From positions 10,416,001 to 10,480,000 of the forward strand of contig OY292280.1 in NCBI GenBank assembly GCA_958496175.1: 64,000 nt of DNA, read 5' to 3'. Within the stretch, counting starts at the first letter, position 1; each line of letters opens with the position of its first letter. A model generated the notes under the pieces. It was not told the origin of the DNA. It made no database searches and saw nothing but the letters and a program-made list of their open reading frames with translations. The position numbers were made by a program, and so were the translations under genes. Below are positions 10,971-22,586 of the stretch, in pieces. The stretch is from Sisyra terminalis. Lineage: Eukaryota; Arthropoda; Insecta; Neuroptera; Sisyridae.

Positions 10971-12567
10971 AAGTACAATTATGCCAAATATGAACAAATT
11001 TCAGAACCTTTTTTTTTCGCTGTCCACTTCACGTGAAATGCCCCCCATATCACATAACGTTTATGTGGGATAAGTAGCACACAACTCCACATAAAATTTG
11101 AAAAAATAAACTATATGAGTCATTGGATGTATTGAATTATTACCAGTAGAAACCATTGTTTTGGATTACAAAGTTTTATAAAAATTAATCATAATTTTAT
11201 GTTTTTCTTAACTACTTTAATAAAAGTCATATTTGTTAATCATTTTGAACGTAGTTGATCCATCTTATGTAGCAGTTATAAAGCAATGATGAAGAACAAT
11301 TAAAAAAATAATTGTATTAAGAGAAGGAATTTACAAAACTTAATTGCACCTACTGGTTTTTATTTTATTGTAGTGTTATATAGTAGAGTTGTTTATTGTT
11401 AAGTGAAAAATATGGCTTCCATGTTTATGATAAGCTATTAAGGGGGTCGAGAGTAAATTTTCTGGGATCTCCATTCCCCAAAAATGATTATTTCGTTGAC
11501 TTGTGTGTAATGGATGAATTTGGTTGGGTGAAAACAGTTTGGTGATGAAATGCAAATGGAGAATGGAGGATTGGGAGTTATACACATCTATGTATATTAT
11601 TATTAGCGACTCTGTCGGGCTGTTAACATGTGAAACAATTTACAAGACATAATTTCGGGATGCTTCTGGAAGACGGCGACGAAGCTCATTTTGTACGGGA
11701 CATTATGGGGCAAACTATGTCGGAAAAGCGTATTATCAATAAAGGCAGATGTGCTTTCGTTGGTGAGATACGCCGTTGAAGAAACGCTTGAACGGGACAA
11801 CGCCTGGAACAGTGGGATGGGCCGGGACAAACATAAGACGCTAGTTAACGAAATACTCAACATCAACATACAATCTAACCTTACAGTACTGCGAGGCGTC
11901 TACAACGCCCTTATCCTTTTCGGTTCATAACCCCATTCCCGTTCGTATGGCCACACAAAAACACAAAATTGCCCCATATCGTTCGCAACGACAATAGCGC
12001 TCCGCATTTAGACGGAAATTCGCAAAATAAGCTTTTCCTAATAAAATATAAGATGGCGTAAAAAAAGAGCGGCCACTTAACAAAATGGCGAATTAGAAAT
12101 AAATATAACCATCACGTATGAGGCTTTTAACATTATACGCAACATCATTGTTTAAATTTCACTTTCATTAAAACTGTCGTTTTTCTTTCAATTTTCCATG
12201 CCCTCGTCGCAATTACGTGCCCGACAAAAAAAAAATTATAAGAAAATTAAAGAGGAAAATCGTTGTATGGAAAAGGAGAGACTCGTCTTTTCAACGCAAA
12301 TATTTTACATGGGTATATATCAAATTAAGCATGTTGCGACTCGATAAAAAAATTCTTTTGATCAAAGATCAAAGCATCCCGTTTGCTTAAGGGGCTGAAT
12401 ATTTTCCACGAGTACAATTACAAAAGAAACAAAAATGCTCTATTACTATTATTGGAACCCACTTAATCTACTTAGGTAACCTGCAAATTTATTTGGTCTC
12501 CGAATAAAATTTCGGCTCATTGAAGACTAATTCACGAAAATATTTTCTATTACAAAATGTAAATTTA
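10971..12567 (+). other. Intron with a higher-GC block at 11600-11930
   Basis: Most is AT-rich and featureless. Positions 11600-11930 have balanced base composition and open frames on both strands (minus 11603-11869; plus 11691-11930, MYGTLWGKLCRKSV...). I recognise no domain, no repeat match in the window and no splice context, so no gene is called. A diverged mobile-element fragment or an enhancer is equally possible. Confidence 0.4.
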
Positions 12568-12903
12568 TCAAAGTTCTATTAACACTATCGGATTCTAAAG
12601 TTATTAGGTGTACCGGAAAAAATGTCGTTTTTAAACCAAATTTCATTCAATTGCCATTTATCTGCTTATAAGTTATTTCAAAGTCAGGAGAAGCTAACTA
12701 AATGTTAATTTTTTGTTCCTCGAAAAGGCCTATTTCCTTTAGACAAGTCCCGATGGCGCTAGTGCAGTAGCACAGCCGATAATAACGATATCTTCTTTTA
12801 ATCAGTTTGGATTTAAGCACCATTTTCAAATTTAATTTATTCCTGAAATATTTTATACAGAAAATTGAAAGTTTGATTGAAAACTACATTTTATTTACAA
12901 AAA
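12568..12903. repeat. Direct repeat copy 1 flanking foldback MITEs
   Basis: The block starts AAGTTCTATTAACACTATCG and continues through a GCTAGTG...CAGCCGATAATAACGATA segment to TTTATTCCTGAAATATTT. It recurs at 13966-14280 in the same orientation with moderate divergence. The two copies bracket the foldback pair at 12905-13965. Confidence 0.8.
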
Positions 12904-13518
12904 TTGAGGTATAAGCTTGGATCAGGAACGTCGAGATATTCCGAACTGAAGCGAACTATTCCGAATGGGCACGTATTGTTCACTTGAATGCAATTTGTAC
13001 GTAAACTTTGACATACCAGAAATGAAGAAGTGACGTTTATTTTCAAATATGCATTTATATTATAATATGTAAAATTAAATTTTCGTCTCAAGTCCATTTT
13101 AACACACCCACAATCTGCCAACATTGCATTTTCGATTTTGTTTTAAATTTAATTCGCGATTTTTTTGGTGACTTAATTCTAATATGGTATAATTCTCTCT
13201 TTTGTGGCTAAATTTTTATTATGGCCCGATTTAATCGCGAATTAAATAAAAACAAAGTCGAAAATGCAACGTTGCCAAATTGTGGGTGTGCTGAAGTGGA
13301 CTTGAGCCAAAGTAAAATTTATATAGAAAATTTAATTTTATAGATTTTACATAATACAATATAAATACATATTTGAAAATAACAGTCGCTACTTCATTTC
13401 TGTCATGTCAAAATTTACGTACAAATTGCATTCGCGTGAACAATACGTACAGGAATAATATAGAAACCATTGGAAAATAGTTCTCAAATTTCGACGTTCC
13501 TGATCCAAACTTATACCT
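12904..13518. mobile_element. Full-length family-A foldback (about 615 bp)
   Basis: The left end GTATAAGCTTGGATCAGGAA and right end TTCCTGATCCAAACTTATAC are inverted complements. Inside is the inner palindrome bounded by CCATTTTAACACACCCACAA (about 13092) and its complement (about 13303). This gives the most complete outline of the family whose parts are seen at 430-1560. It is non-coding. Confidence 0.8.
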
Positions 13519-13965
13519 ATTGTTATATGTAAAATTAAATTTTTGACTCATGTCCATTTTAGCAATCCTACAATCTGGAAACGTTGCATTTTCGATTTTG
13601 ATTTTAATTTAATTCGCGATTTTTTTGATGATTTAATTCTAATATGGTATAATTCTCTCTTTTGTGGCTAAATTTTTATTATGGACCGAATTAATCGCGA
13701 ATTAAATTAAAACAAAGTCGAAAATGCAACGTTGCCAAATTGTTGGTGTGCTGAAGTTGACTTGCCCAAAGTAAACTTTATTAAGAAAATTTAATTTTAC
13801 ATAATACAATATAAATACATATTTGAAAACAATCGCTACTTTATTTCTGACATGTCAAAATTTACGTGCAAATTGCATTCGAGTGAACAATACGTACAGG
13901 AATAATATCGAAACCATTCAAAAACAGTTCTCAAATTTCGACGTTCCTGATCCAAGCTTATACCC
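13519..13965. mobile_element. Second family-A foldback, outer left arm missing
   Basis: The inner palindrome (about 13550-13765) is followed by the right outer arm ending CGTTCCTGATCCAAGCTTAT. It is directly adjacent to the preceding element, sharing a junction at about 13519. Differences in the arms show the two copies are not a very recent duplication. Confidence 0.75.
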
Positions 13966-14280
13966 AAAGTTCTATTAACACTATCGGATTCTAAAGTTAT
14001 TAGGTGTACCGGAAAAGAATGTCGTTTTTAAGCCAAATTTCATCCAATTGCCATTTATCTGCTTATAAATTATTTCCAGGGGAGGCTAGTTCAATGTTAA
14101 TTTTGTGTTTCTCCAAATGGCTATCTTCCGGGCGTCATTTACTGAGGACGCTAGTGTAGCATAGCCGATAATAACGATAACTACTTTTAAACAATGTTAG
14201 ACTTTTATGCGCCAAATTCAATTTATTCCTGAAATATTTAAAATATACTAACGAAAATTTGATTGAAAATTAAATTTTAT
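13966..14280. repeat. Direct repeat copy 2 flanking foldback MITEs
   Basis: This is the partner of 12568-12903, with the same order of words and numerous substitutions. The repeat-foldback-repeat arrangement suggests a segmental tandem duplication about 1.4 kb in period. Confidence 0.8.
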
Positions 14281-16400
14281 TTATTAAAACTGAAATACAA
14301 AATATAACATTATTTCACATTGTAAAATTTAATTAAAGTTAATTACAGACATGCTTAAGTATATTTACTTAATGACGTTAGTTTAGAGATGACAGTTGAA
14401 TCCTGGAAATTGTCCTTTTCTATCGCTATGAACTGTGACTGCCTAGAAAAATCGTCGAGTCCTTGCTGAAACAAATTTATTTTACTTAAAAAAATTGATT
14501 CGGAGTTTGAATTTAAATCATATTTTTGTCCCATAAAAAAGTGGATAGTAACTAGTAAATAAATACATACCTTCGTAATGAATTTGGGCAGTAGAAAAGT
14601 GTAGTTGATGTTGATCTTTTGAAAAAATGCACACAACACCACCATTAAATGTGAAATAAGTTATCCATAATGGATATTGAAAAGAAGACCGCAATTCTAA
14701 ATAATCAAATTCGGCACTTGCTAGTTAGCGGCGTCAGTCTTATTTTAAAGTTAGCCAAAAAACTTCCACCCCCGTATTTTCTTAACTACCAACTTCAACA
14801 CTTCTACCAACTTTACACTTTACCCTAGCTAAAAGTCCCTTAAAACTTGAAATATTGCTTACCGCGTCATCTGCATTTGACGCCCCAACTATTAATTTTT
14901 GGGAACCAAGTCTTTGTTAATTCAATTCTGATATAGTATAATTCTCTCTTTTGTGACTAAATTTTCATTATGGACCGATTTAATCGCGAATTAAATTAAA
15001 AACAAAGTCGAAAATACAACGTTGCCAGCTTGTGGGTGTACTAAAGTACACTTGAGCCGACTTTGTTATAGAGCCATCTACCCAGAAATATATGCATTAA
15101 AATAGGATATATGCAGTAGAGTAATTGGAAATTGGACCTCTTGGATCCGTGCCACCGTTCGAAGCCGCGGTGGACATTTAATAATGGCATAAAAAAATAA
15201 TTTCTTTAATATCTTATATACAGTTTGTTTTATTTAATTTCAACATCGATCCTTCCTTGTTGAAAGATCATTTAGAAGAGCCACGGTGCCTTGTTTAGGG
15301 GAAACTAGACTAAAACATTGGTTTTGGGGGAGCCGGAGTTTCTAATACTGTGAATTTCTAAAATATATTTTTTGGAAACTCATAAATTTGACCATATTTT
15401 AATGCCTTAAAAGTTTTTTAAATCAGTGGTGACTTATGGTAAAAGAAAAATAATTTATTTTATGTAACAATTAAGATCGGTGTGAAAACGGAATTGGAGC
15501 CAGAGTCAAACATTGGCTCCGGAGTTGGAAAAAAAATCAAAGCTTAAGCCGTATCTGGCACTAATGTATATTTTTAATAAAAGAACTAACAATTATAAGG
15601 TTTTTAAGGCAATTTATGGTTTAAAAACAATAATAAAAATGTGAGGTTATAAAGGAAAAACTGTTACACGAACGAAATAATTTTTCTTCGCCTTTTCAAG
15701 CGCTCCATATTAAGAAAATATGATTAAAATATTTATTGAATTTAGACAAAAAATTGCGAACATTTTCCGTGGAACGGTGCAAGAAAAAATTGCCATGAAT
15801 CAAAATCTATTTAGAAAGTTTTCCACAAAACATTGAAAAAGTAGACCAGTGAGATTTCACACGAAGAAATACTCGATCACATTTTTCATAGAAAAACTTT
15901 CTTAATCTTCTGTTAAAAATGCTCGTATCCTCTGCAAGTGAAAATTTCAATCCCCCATTCTACCCACATATCATCACTGGAAAATTTCCCCGCACCCACC
16001 AAACGCCACTTCACACCCCAATACAATCCGAGCCATTTCAAATCAATATTTCACAATAAATCAATTACTAATTTACAATAAAAATATTCGACAAAAACGC
16101 CGTTTATCAATACATCGATCGCTTTTCAATTCATCGCAACCTTTTTTCCTCCCATTTAGTCTTCGCTTCATTTTCACGTTCGTCGCCCAATAGAAATAGA
16201 TGTTTGACATGTTTTAAATGAAGAAAACCCGGCGATGCCCCGTCCCGGGAAATGTGTCATCATTTATTAAAAGCGCAGGAAAAATGTTTATGATTATCAG
16301 TCGGGAATATGCAAACATTTCCCAGGAGCTTTTACCGTGGTATAACAAAAGCGTAGCACTGCGTACAATTATTTTAAAACGAAACAATGTCTGCTTCCAG
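14281..16400 (+). other. Intron before the second exon, with a family-A fragment
   Basis: Positions about 14925-15060 hold the right half of a family-A foldback (ATCGCGAATTAAATT followed by AAAGTCGAAAATACAACG). The rest is AT-rich intron ending in the acceptor CTGCTTCCAG at 16391-16400. A frame open from 16218 into the exon is incidental. Confidence 0.55.
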
Positions 16401-16608
16401 GTTGCATGGATTCACATCGATCGGCAGATGATTTTGACAATACATCGTCACGTCATATCCCGAGTTCCCAGATTTAGCGTTTCGCACGATAATGCCAAAA
16501 CGTGGCTGTTACACGTCAGTAGTGTCCAGCAGGAAGACCGCGGATACTACATGTGCCAGGTCAACACCAACCCCATGATTAGCCAAGTGGGATACCTACA
16601 AGTAGTTG
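16401..16608 (+). CDS. DIP-delta: DIP-family adhesion protein, exon encoding the C-terminal half of Ig domain 1
   Basis: The acceptor CTGCTTCCAG precedes it and donor G|GTAAGT follows (from 16609). The exon has 69 codons plus one base, entering in phase 0 exactly as the previous exon leaves. It begins VAWIHIDRQMILTIHRHV, containing the core Ig tryptophan. It continues with ISRVPRFSVSHDNAKTWLLHV and the F-strand motif EDRGYYMCQVNTNPM, whose cysteine pairs with the one in the previous exon. It ends SQVGYLQVV. These are signature strings of DIP Ig1, whose GFCC' face binds Dpr proteins. An antisense retrotransposon starts about 115 bp after the donor. Confidence 0.96.
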
Positions 16609-16680
16609 GTAAGTTTCACACATTTACTACCTACAATTACAGAGTTTCATTTAGCAAAAATTTTAGAGACTGTTCCCTCT

Positions 16681-16707
16681 TATACGTATTTCGATTGCCA
16701 AGCAACT
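16681..16707 (-). repeat. Short fragment of the hammerhead-bearing repeat
   Basis: About 22 bases (ATACGTATTTCGATTGCCAA and on) match the ribozyme core at 4545-4567 and 42574-42596. The fragment is truncated on one side by the retrotransposon poly(T) tract. Confidence 0.5.
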
Positions 16708-17213
16708 ACTTTAATTGTTACCTTTTTTTCCCCTTTGATCTGGAGGCCTCTCATGCGAGTTACTCTGCGCTGCGTCCTAAAAGGACTATTGCGCCCCAGT
16801 TTATTTTCAGTTCCAGTTGGTCAGGTCTGCTTCTGATATAAATCTCAGCAGACAGTCCACTGGATCTCTGTGTATGTTTTCCAGCTCATGTCCGGGTGGA
16901 CCAAGCGTGATGAGATGACTCTGAGTTATGGCTGGGCAGTCAAATAGTACGTGGGAGGCAGTTTCATCTTCCACGCCACATTTCCTGCAAGCTGCTGACT
17001 CTGTGTTCTTCCCTATAGTTTAGAGATGTTTCTTCAAATTGCAGTGTTCTGTTAATAGGTCTACCAGTGTTTTGATGTCCTTCCTTCTTAGATTTAGAAG
17101 TCTTTTGTTATGTTCTTTCAAAGGTTTCTTTATCATGACCTTTGAGAACTTGCCTCCTGCATAATTATTCTATGATTTTATTTGTTCATTTTGCGTCTAT
17201 TCAGCTATTCAAC

Positions 17214-17640
17214 TCAGTGTTGTGCAATTTGGTAGGCGATAGCCGGCTCTGGATCCATGAATGACATTCTTGAATCCGCCTTTGCGAGTTCGTTGCCTTT
17301 GATACCAGAGTGCCCCGGCATCCAAGCAAGTGTAACCCTGTTGGATGTCGCCAACTGGGTGAGGAGTGATTTACATTCCCAGACCAGCTTAGAGCTAGTC
17401 TGGTAGTTTTCGATCGCTTTAATTGCGGCTTGTCTGTCTGAGAAGATTCTTATATCTTTATTGTGATAATTTCTTCTCATATTTTCTTGAAGACAGATGA
17501 TTATGGCATAGACTTCTGCTTGGAATACTGTAGAAATTTTACCCAGACCTACAAATATTCGTTTTCTGGGATTTGCCTCCCATATTCCAGCGCCTACGCC
17601 ATCATTTGTCTTTGATCCGTCAGTGAACCATAGTATGTCA
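17214..17640 (-). pseudogene. RNase H domain of the non-LTR element
   Basis: On the minus strand the domain begins LWFTDGSKTNDGVGAGIW (first catalytic Asp). It continues with AEVYAIIICLQENMRRNYHN (Glu), RIFSDRQAAIKAIENY (Asp) and MPGHSGIKGNELAKADS. All expected acidic positions of a type I RNase H are visible. It is the same family as the 9.4-10.9 kb copy. A stop and a frame change upstream near 17690 separate it from the RT part. Confidence 0.88.
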
Positions 17641-18253
17641 CTTGGGATTATTTTGTTTTTCTTCTGCCAATCGTCTCTTTGAATTATTTAGATCTCGAAA
17701 GGCATTTCAAAACTAAATTTGGTTTTCATGAAGTCTTGAATCATCCAGAAGTTCGGATGGTCAATTACATTGTTAATTCTAGCATGTCCCAAATCTGTTT
17801 TTTTTGGGTTTCCAGCTATTGTTGAGTTGCAGTCTGTATGATCCCTTCCTTGCCACCCTTTTGATAAATATTCTCAGTGGGGGCAAGTTCAGAATGACTT
17901 CCAGGGCTGCTGTTGGAGTGGTGCTCATGGCTCCAGTAATACCAAGACTGGCCTGCCTTTGTATGGTTTCCAGTCTTCTATGTGCTGTTGTTTGTTCCAC
18001 TTTTGGCCACTAAACGGTAGCACCGTAGGTTAGTGTTGGTCTAATTATCATGGTATAGAGCCACCATACCATTCTTGGTTTTAGGCCTCATGTTTTGCCA
18101 AAGGCACACCTGCACATATTCATGCAGATAGTGGCCTTGTTGATAATCTTTTCCATGTGCTTGTTCCAGGTAAGCGTCTGGTCTAAAGTGATACCCAAAT
18201 AATTTGCTTCCTTTTGTGTCATAAGTATTTTATCGAAGAGTTTTGATCTTATT

Positions 18254-18984
18254 TCATCTTCTTTGATTCTTTTCCTCGTGAAGGGAATCAGAGAAGTCTT
18301 TTTTTGGGTTGACGGAAAGATTTTCCGCCTTACACCAGTTTTCTATGATTTTTAGTGCATTTTGCATCACTTCAACCGTAGTGCTTAAATACTTGCCCTG
18401 TATGATAACGACAATGTCATCAGCATACCCCTGGGCAAAGTATCTTTGTTCATTCAGTTGATGAAGCAGTGGATCCACTACTAGGTTCCACAGAGTAGGT
18501 GAAAGCGCACCCCCCTGCGGGCAACCTTTTGTGGCCTTTATTTCCACTATCGCATCACACAAGTTTGCTTGTATCACCCTGCTTGTGAGCATGTTGTTGA
18601 TCCAACTGCAGATGATTGGATCAACCCCTCTTTCATTAGCAGCCTTAATGATAGACGAAAAGGATGCGTTGTCAAACGCTCCTTCTATATCAAGGAACGC
18701 TCCTAGGGCCCTTTCCTTGTTGTTTAAACTATCCTCTATCCTTTCTACAATTTGATGGAGGGCAGCTTCCGTTGATTTTCCAGGTTGATAAGCAAATTGA
18801 TTCATGTGAAAGGAGCCGTTCGCTTCTATCATCCTCCTGATTTGCTTTCCCAATATTTTTTCCATCGTCTTAAGCAAAAAAGAGCTGAGACAGATAAGAC
18901 GATAGGATTTTGGTTCCCCATAATCTCTTTTCCCTGCTTTTGGTATAAAAACCACTCTGGCAGTGTTTCATTCTTGAGGTACAT
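18254..18984 (-). pseudogene. Reverse transcriptase domain of the non-LTR element (downstream part)
   Basis: The frame reads VVFIPKAGKRDYGEPKSYR, then FAYQPGKSTEAALHQIV, GAFLDIEGAFDNASF, KGCPQGGALSPTLWN, AQGYADDIVVI (YADD catalytic box) and LSVNPKK. These are the ordered RT blocks of non-LTR elements. At NPKK, near 18300, an extra A in a homopolymer shifts the frame, after which the C-terminal continuation is found in another frame. The block 5' of FIPK lies beyond the insertion at 20349-20450 (GILPCMLQEGENILIPFLL). Confidence 0.92.
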
Positions 18985-20348
18985 TAGGGTGGGTCAAAAA
19001 AATCGATTATTTTTTTTTTACAAGTGACACGGAAAAATGGGTTGCCAGACACCTTAAAAAAATTCTCACCAAGTATGAGCTCTTAATTTTAATAGGAAGA
19101 TCCTCCGCATCGCAGTTTTATATTTTTTCTCTGTCCAATAGAAAAAAATTCATACCTCATCATTTATCGATTGTACCGAAAAATGTTGTGAAAGAATTTT
19201 TTAGGAAATTTAATGCTCTACAAAAAAAGTATTCTATATTTTTTCCGTAAGCCTCACCATTTGAAAGATATTAAGGATTTAATTTTGATTATTTTAAGAC
19301 AAATTTCATTTTTGTTTATGAATTTTATAACTGGTGACAATTAATGACTCTTATTCAATGCGCAATACAAATTTTTGTTGGAAATTAACTGTTCTATAAA
19401 AATGGTTTCTTATGTTTTGGCGATCAAATTAACCGTTCAAAAGATATTCATCATCAAACTTTCATGTGTACGGGTTTTAAAAGTTTTTGAGGAGATATTC
19501 GAAAAATTTCAATTTAATTAATAATTTTTGAGAAAATTTACACGAATTTTAGTTTTTATCAACTGAGAAACTTCAAAATATTTTTCAACTTTTTTTTTTG
19601 CTTAAGTATATTTTTCTTCATTTAAAAAAATAAATTGTACATTATTTATCGCTTAGTTAAATATTTATTAATAAAAAAAGTAAAGTTTTCATTATACATA
19701 TATTATGATATATTTCAGTATTAGAGAAAAACAATGTCCTATTAGTTATAAAAAAGTTTTTTATTTCAATTTTCAAACAAGTTTTTGTTGCAAGTTGGGT
19801 AATTTTTTTAATGCTCTTTGACAACTTGCAATAAAAATTGAAATTGCTCTTCGTTTTTTATTAATGATTTTTAAGTTTGATGATGAATATCTTTTGAAGG
19901 GTTAATTTAATCTCCAAAACATAAGAAACCATTTTTATAGAACAGTTAATTTCCAACAAAAATTTATATTGCGCATTGTATAAGAATCATTTATTGTCGA
20001 GTTATAAAATTCATAAACAAAAATGAAATTTGTCATAAAATAATCAAAATTAAATCCTTAATATCTTTCAAATGGTGAGGCTTACGGAAAAAATATAGAA
20101 TACCTTTTTTGTAGAGTATTAAATTTCCTAAAAAATTCTCTCAAAACATTTTTCTGTACAATCGATAAATGATGAGGTATGAATTTTTTTCTATTGAACT
20201 GAGAAAAAAATACAAAACTGCGATGCGGAGGATCTTCCTATTAAAATTAAGAGCTCATACTTGGTGAGAATTTTTTTAAGGTGTCTAGCAACCCATTTTT
20301 CCGTGTCACTCGTAAAAAAAAATAATCGATTTTTTTGACCCACACTAA
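18984..20348. mobile_element. Complete TTAG...CTAA palindromic element (family F2, 1365 bp) with 6-bp TSD
   Basis: The ends TTAGGGTGGGTC and GACCCACACTAA are flanked by GGTACA on both sides (18978-18983 and 20349-20354). Long arms are mutual complements about a centre near 19660. Removing the element plus one GGTACA rejoins the retrotransposon RT frame exactly (…FEFVPQE | NTARVVFIPK…, with one stop where a Trp is expected). There is no transposase frame. The half copy at 10405-10877 belongs to the same family. Confidence 0.9.
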
Positions 20349-20450
20349 GGTACAAATTCGAAAGCTAAACTTGCCCTGAATATGTTAAGCAAAAAGGGGA
20401 TCAGTATGTTCTCTCCTTCTTGTAGCATACATGGGAGTATGCCGTCTATT

Positions 20451-21202
20451 TAATTGTTACCCAATAACATCGAATCATTTTACAACTCTTACACGCTGTT
20501 TTGTCTAGACAAAATTACGATGAAATTATTTGGGAAATTTTTAGAAAATCGACAAGCTTTAGGGGTTGCAATAATTGAACTTTAAGGTCCAAAAATACCA
20601 AAAGTTTGAAAAAATTTTTGGAAGTTGGCTTCAACCACTTCCCTTACACAATTTGTGTACAGCTTTCCTTCGTCTTTGTCATTTACGGTGGTGGAAATAA
20701 AGTTGATTTCAATGGGTTTTATTTTAACGAATGTATTATTTATTTGGCGTGAAAAATAAAAATGGGGGGTGAATTTACAGTTTTGCAAAGATAAGTAAAA
20801 ATGGTACATGACCAAAAAAGCCACTGATAAAAAATCGTCAGTTTCTCTAATTTATATCCTACTAATTTATTAAAAGGAAAACAGAATCAATCATTTGATC
20901 TGACGTACCATGAAGGGATGTAGGGTTGCAGGCAAGTCAAAGATGTTTTTATAGATTAGATAAAGTATTATTGAGTTCATTATTTTTTGAAAGCCGTTGA
21001 AATATTTAAGCAAAGTTGGTTGGGGTGAAATAAGGAGAAAGAGTTAAATGAAAATTATAAATATTAATTAGAATTAATTTGAGGGTTTTCTTAAGTATCC
21101 ATGTATATTTGAGATGAAAAGTTTATTTATTAAGTTAGTTTTATTGGGGAAAGTGGTGGTGTAATAATTTATTGATGATTTTATTAATGAATTTTCTTTT
21201 AG
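20451..21202 (+). other. Intron before the third exon
   Basis: AT-rich DNA with no recognised element, ending at the acceptor ATTTTCTTTTAG (21202). Confidence 0.5.
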
Positions 21203-21364
21203 TTCCACCGAATATTATCGATTCGGACAGCACGCAGTCAACTGTTGCGATTCGGGAAAACCAAAATATCAGTCTAACATGTCGAGCCGATGGCTTTCCA
21301 ACCCCTAAAATAATGTGGCGTCGCGAGGACGGGCAGGGGATATCGGTGGAGCGACGCAAGAAAG
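21203..21364 (+). CDS. DIP-delta: DIP-family adhesion protein, exon encoding the first half of Ig domain 2
   Basis: Two bases complete the Val codon left open by the previous exon, then 53 codons and one base run to donor AAAG|GTTAGC. The GTTAGC donor is weaker than the others. The exon encodes VPPNIIDSDSTQSTVAI, the NIS sequon and SLTCRADGFPTPKIMW, with the B-strand cysteine and core tryptophan of Ig2. It ends with RREDGQGISVERRKK. The second Ig2 cysteine (expected in a MGAYLCIA-like motif) must lie in a later exon, which was not found in this window. Phases across all three exons are consistent, giving a continuous 157-codon segment. Confidence 0.96.
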
Positions 21365-22217
21365 GTTAGCGTTTTTTCTTCCTTTAATTAAACTAAGTGA
21401 AAAATTACTTTTCGACAGCAAATTTTTGATGCAAATGAAAATGGAAAATGCTTTTAAAAAATTAACTTTTTCTCAGCGTTGATGGCGAATTTTTCCATTT
21501 TCATTTGGAGGCCAACTTGGGAATAGAACGTGTCTTGCGTCCCATTCACTGAATGTGACAAGCCAGGAAATGAAATAAGGGATGATTGAAGGTATTCAAA
21601 ACGTTTGGGGCTAGTAATGAATGGTTTCATCCCGGGGTGTTTGGAATACTCCCGAATCCCTGTATTGACGCAATTATGCAAACGCCGACTTAGAAACAAC
21701 AAGAAAGTTAATAATGCATGGACTTAGAAAACTTGAATCTGCTGTGTTATCATAGGAAACAAGCAAGCAGTGCAGATCATGGATTAGGTGACCCTTAAAC
21801 CCCCTGATCGCATCCCCCAACAAACGGGGGTTGCGATCGCCTCATCCAACGAAACAATCCTCTACATACGCCAGCCAGACTTAGTCAGCTTTGTCCTAGT
21901 TAATTATCATGCAGTTCTCTGTTTCTTCCCCCATTTACAACCCCATCTCCAAATTATTCTTGCATAAACTACATGATCTCTATTTTCCATAATATTTCAA
22001 TATAAACGAACACACTTTCATGTAAATATAATTTAAAATTCAAAAAAGTTATCATTTGAAAACCATCCCTTAACCAATGAAAACTTACGACTTTTTTATA
22101 TTCTTTTGTGAATCTTCAACCGCTTTGACTATCAGCAAAGAAAATATTCACTACTTGAAATGTCCACCAGTCAATACTCTACCGTTTCTTCCATTTAACT
22201 ACACCAAATAGATTATA
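21365..22217 (+). other. Start of the giant intron after the third exon
   Basis: Mostly unique sequence. Positions 21780-21860 form a modest GC-rich stretch with inverted words (TTGCGATC and GATCGCAT) around CCCCCAACAAACGGGGG. No gene was recognised. Confidence 0.4.
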
Positions 22218-22580
22218 GGGGAGACCGGGTACAAAAGTAACAATTTGTACTCTTAACTTGATTTCTGGCTTGGTGTTATTATTGCCATTAAATGAATATA
22301 ACCACATATAAATTTAGTTTATGTTCTTCACAATAGTAACTTGATTTATTAAATTATGGTATGTTATATATGAATAACACAGAGTTAAAAAAAATTGTCA
22401 GTTGTTACTTTCGACCACGAAGGCGGGTCGAAAGTAACACGTTGTGGGTCGAAAGTAAGAAGACAGCTAAGGGTTGCTAATGAAAACAATAGTGCAAGTT
22501 AAATCAACAAATTAATTATTTAAAGACTTTATATTAATGATATAAACTAAATTCAGCATTTTAAACACTCAAAAAATATA
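22218..22580. mobile_element. Left part of a GGGGAGACCGGG element
   Basis: It starts GGGGAGACCGGGTACAAAAG immediately after TA and matches the left arm of the complete elements at 28154 and 45054. It includes internal GGGTCGAAAGTAAC boxes. The right end is missing; a foldback follows directly. Confidence 0.75.
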
Positions 22581-22586
22581 TACTTT

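Larger units (their letters stand above)
16723..20450 (-). mobile_element. Non-LTR retrotransposon, 5'-truncated, interrupted by a palindromic element
   Basis: The minus-strand element has a poly(A) end at 16723-16729. Reading down in coordinate it contains reverse transcriptase (about 20450-18270, interrupted at 18984-20348), a thumb or connection region (about 18250-17700), RNase H with TDGSKT at about 17610-17625, and a C-terminal zinc-knuckle-like CRKC...H...C segment near 17000-16930. The combination of RT plus RNase H places it in the I/R1/LOA-like group of non-LTR elements. The APE endonuclease and ORF1 are missing (5' truncation, typical of target-primed reverse transcription). A frameshift, stop codons and the insertion make it dead. 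It lies antisense inside the DIP intron. Confidence 0.92.

Noticed and set aside
16218..16841. A 207-codon continuous frame
   Set aside because: Only 16401-16608 is exon. The frame happens to stay open into flanking intron and retrotransposon 3' UTR, and the splice sites fit the neighbouring exons.
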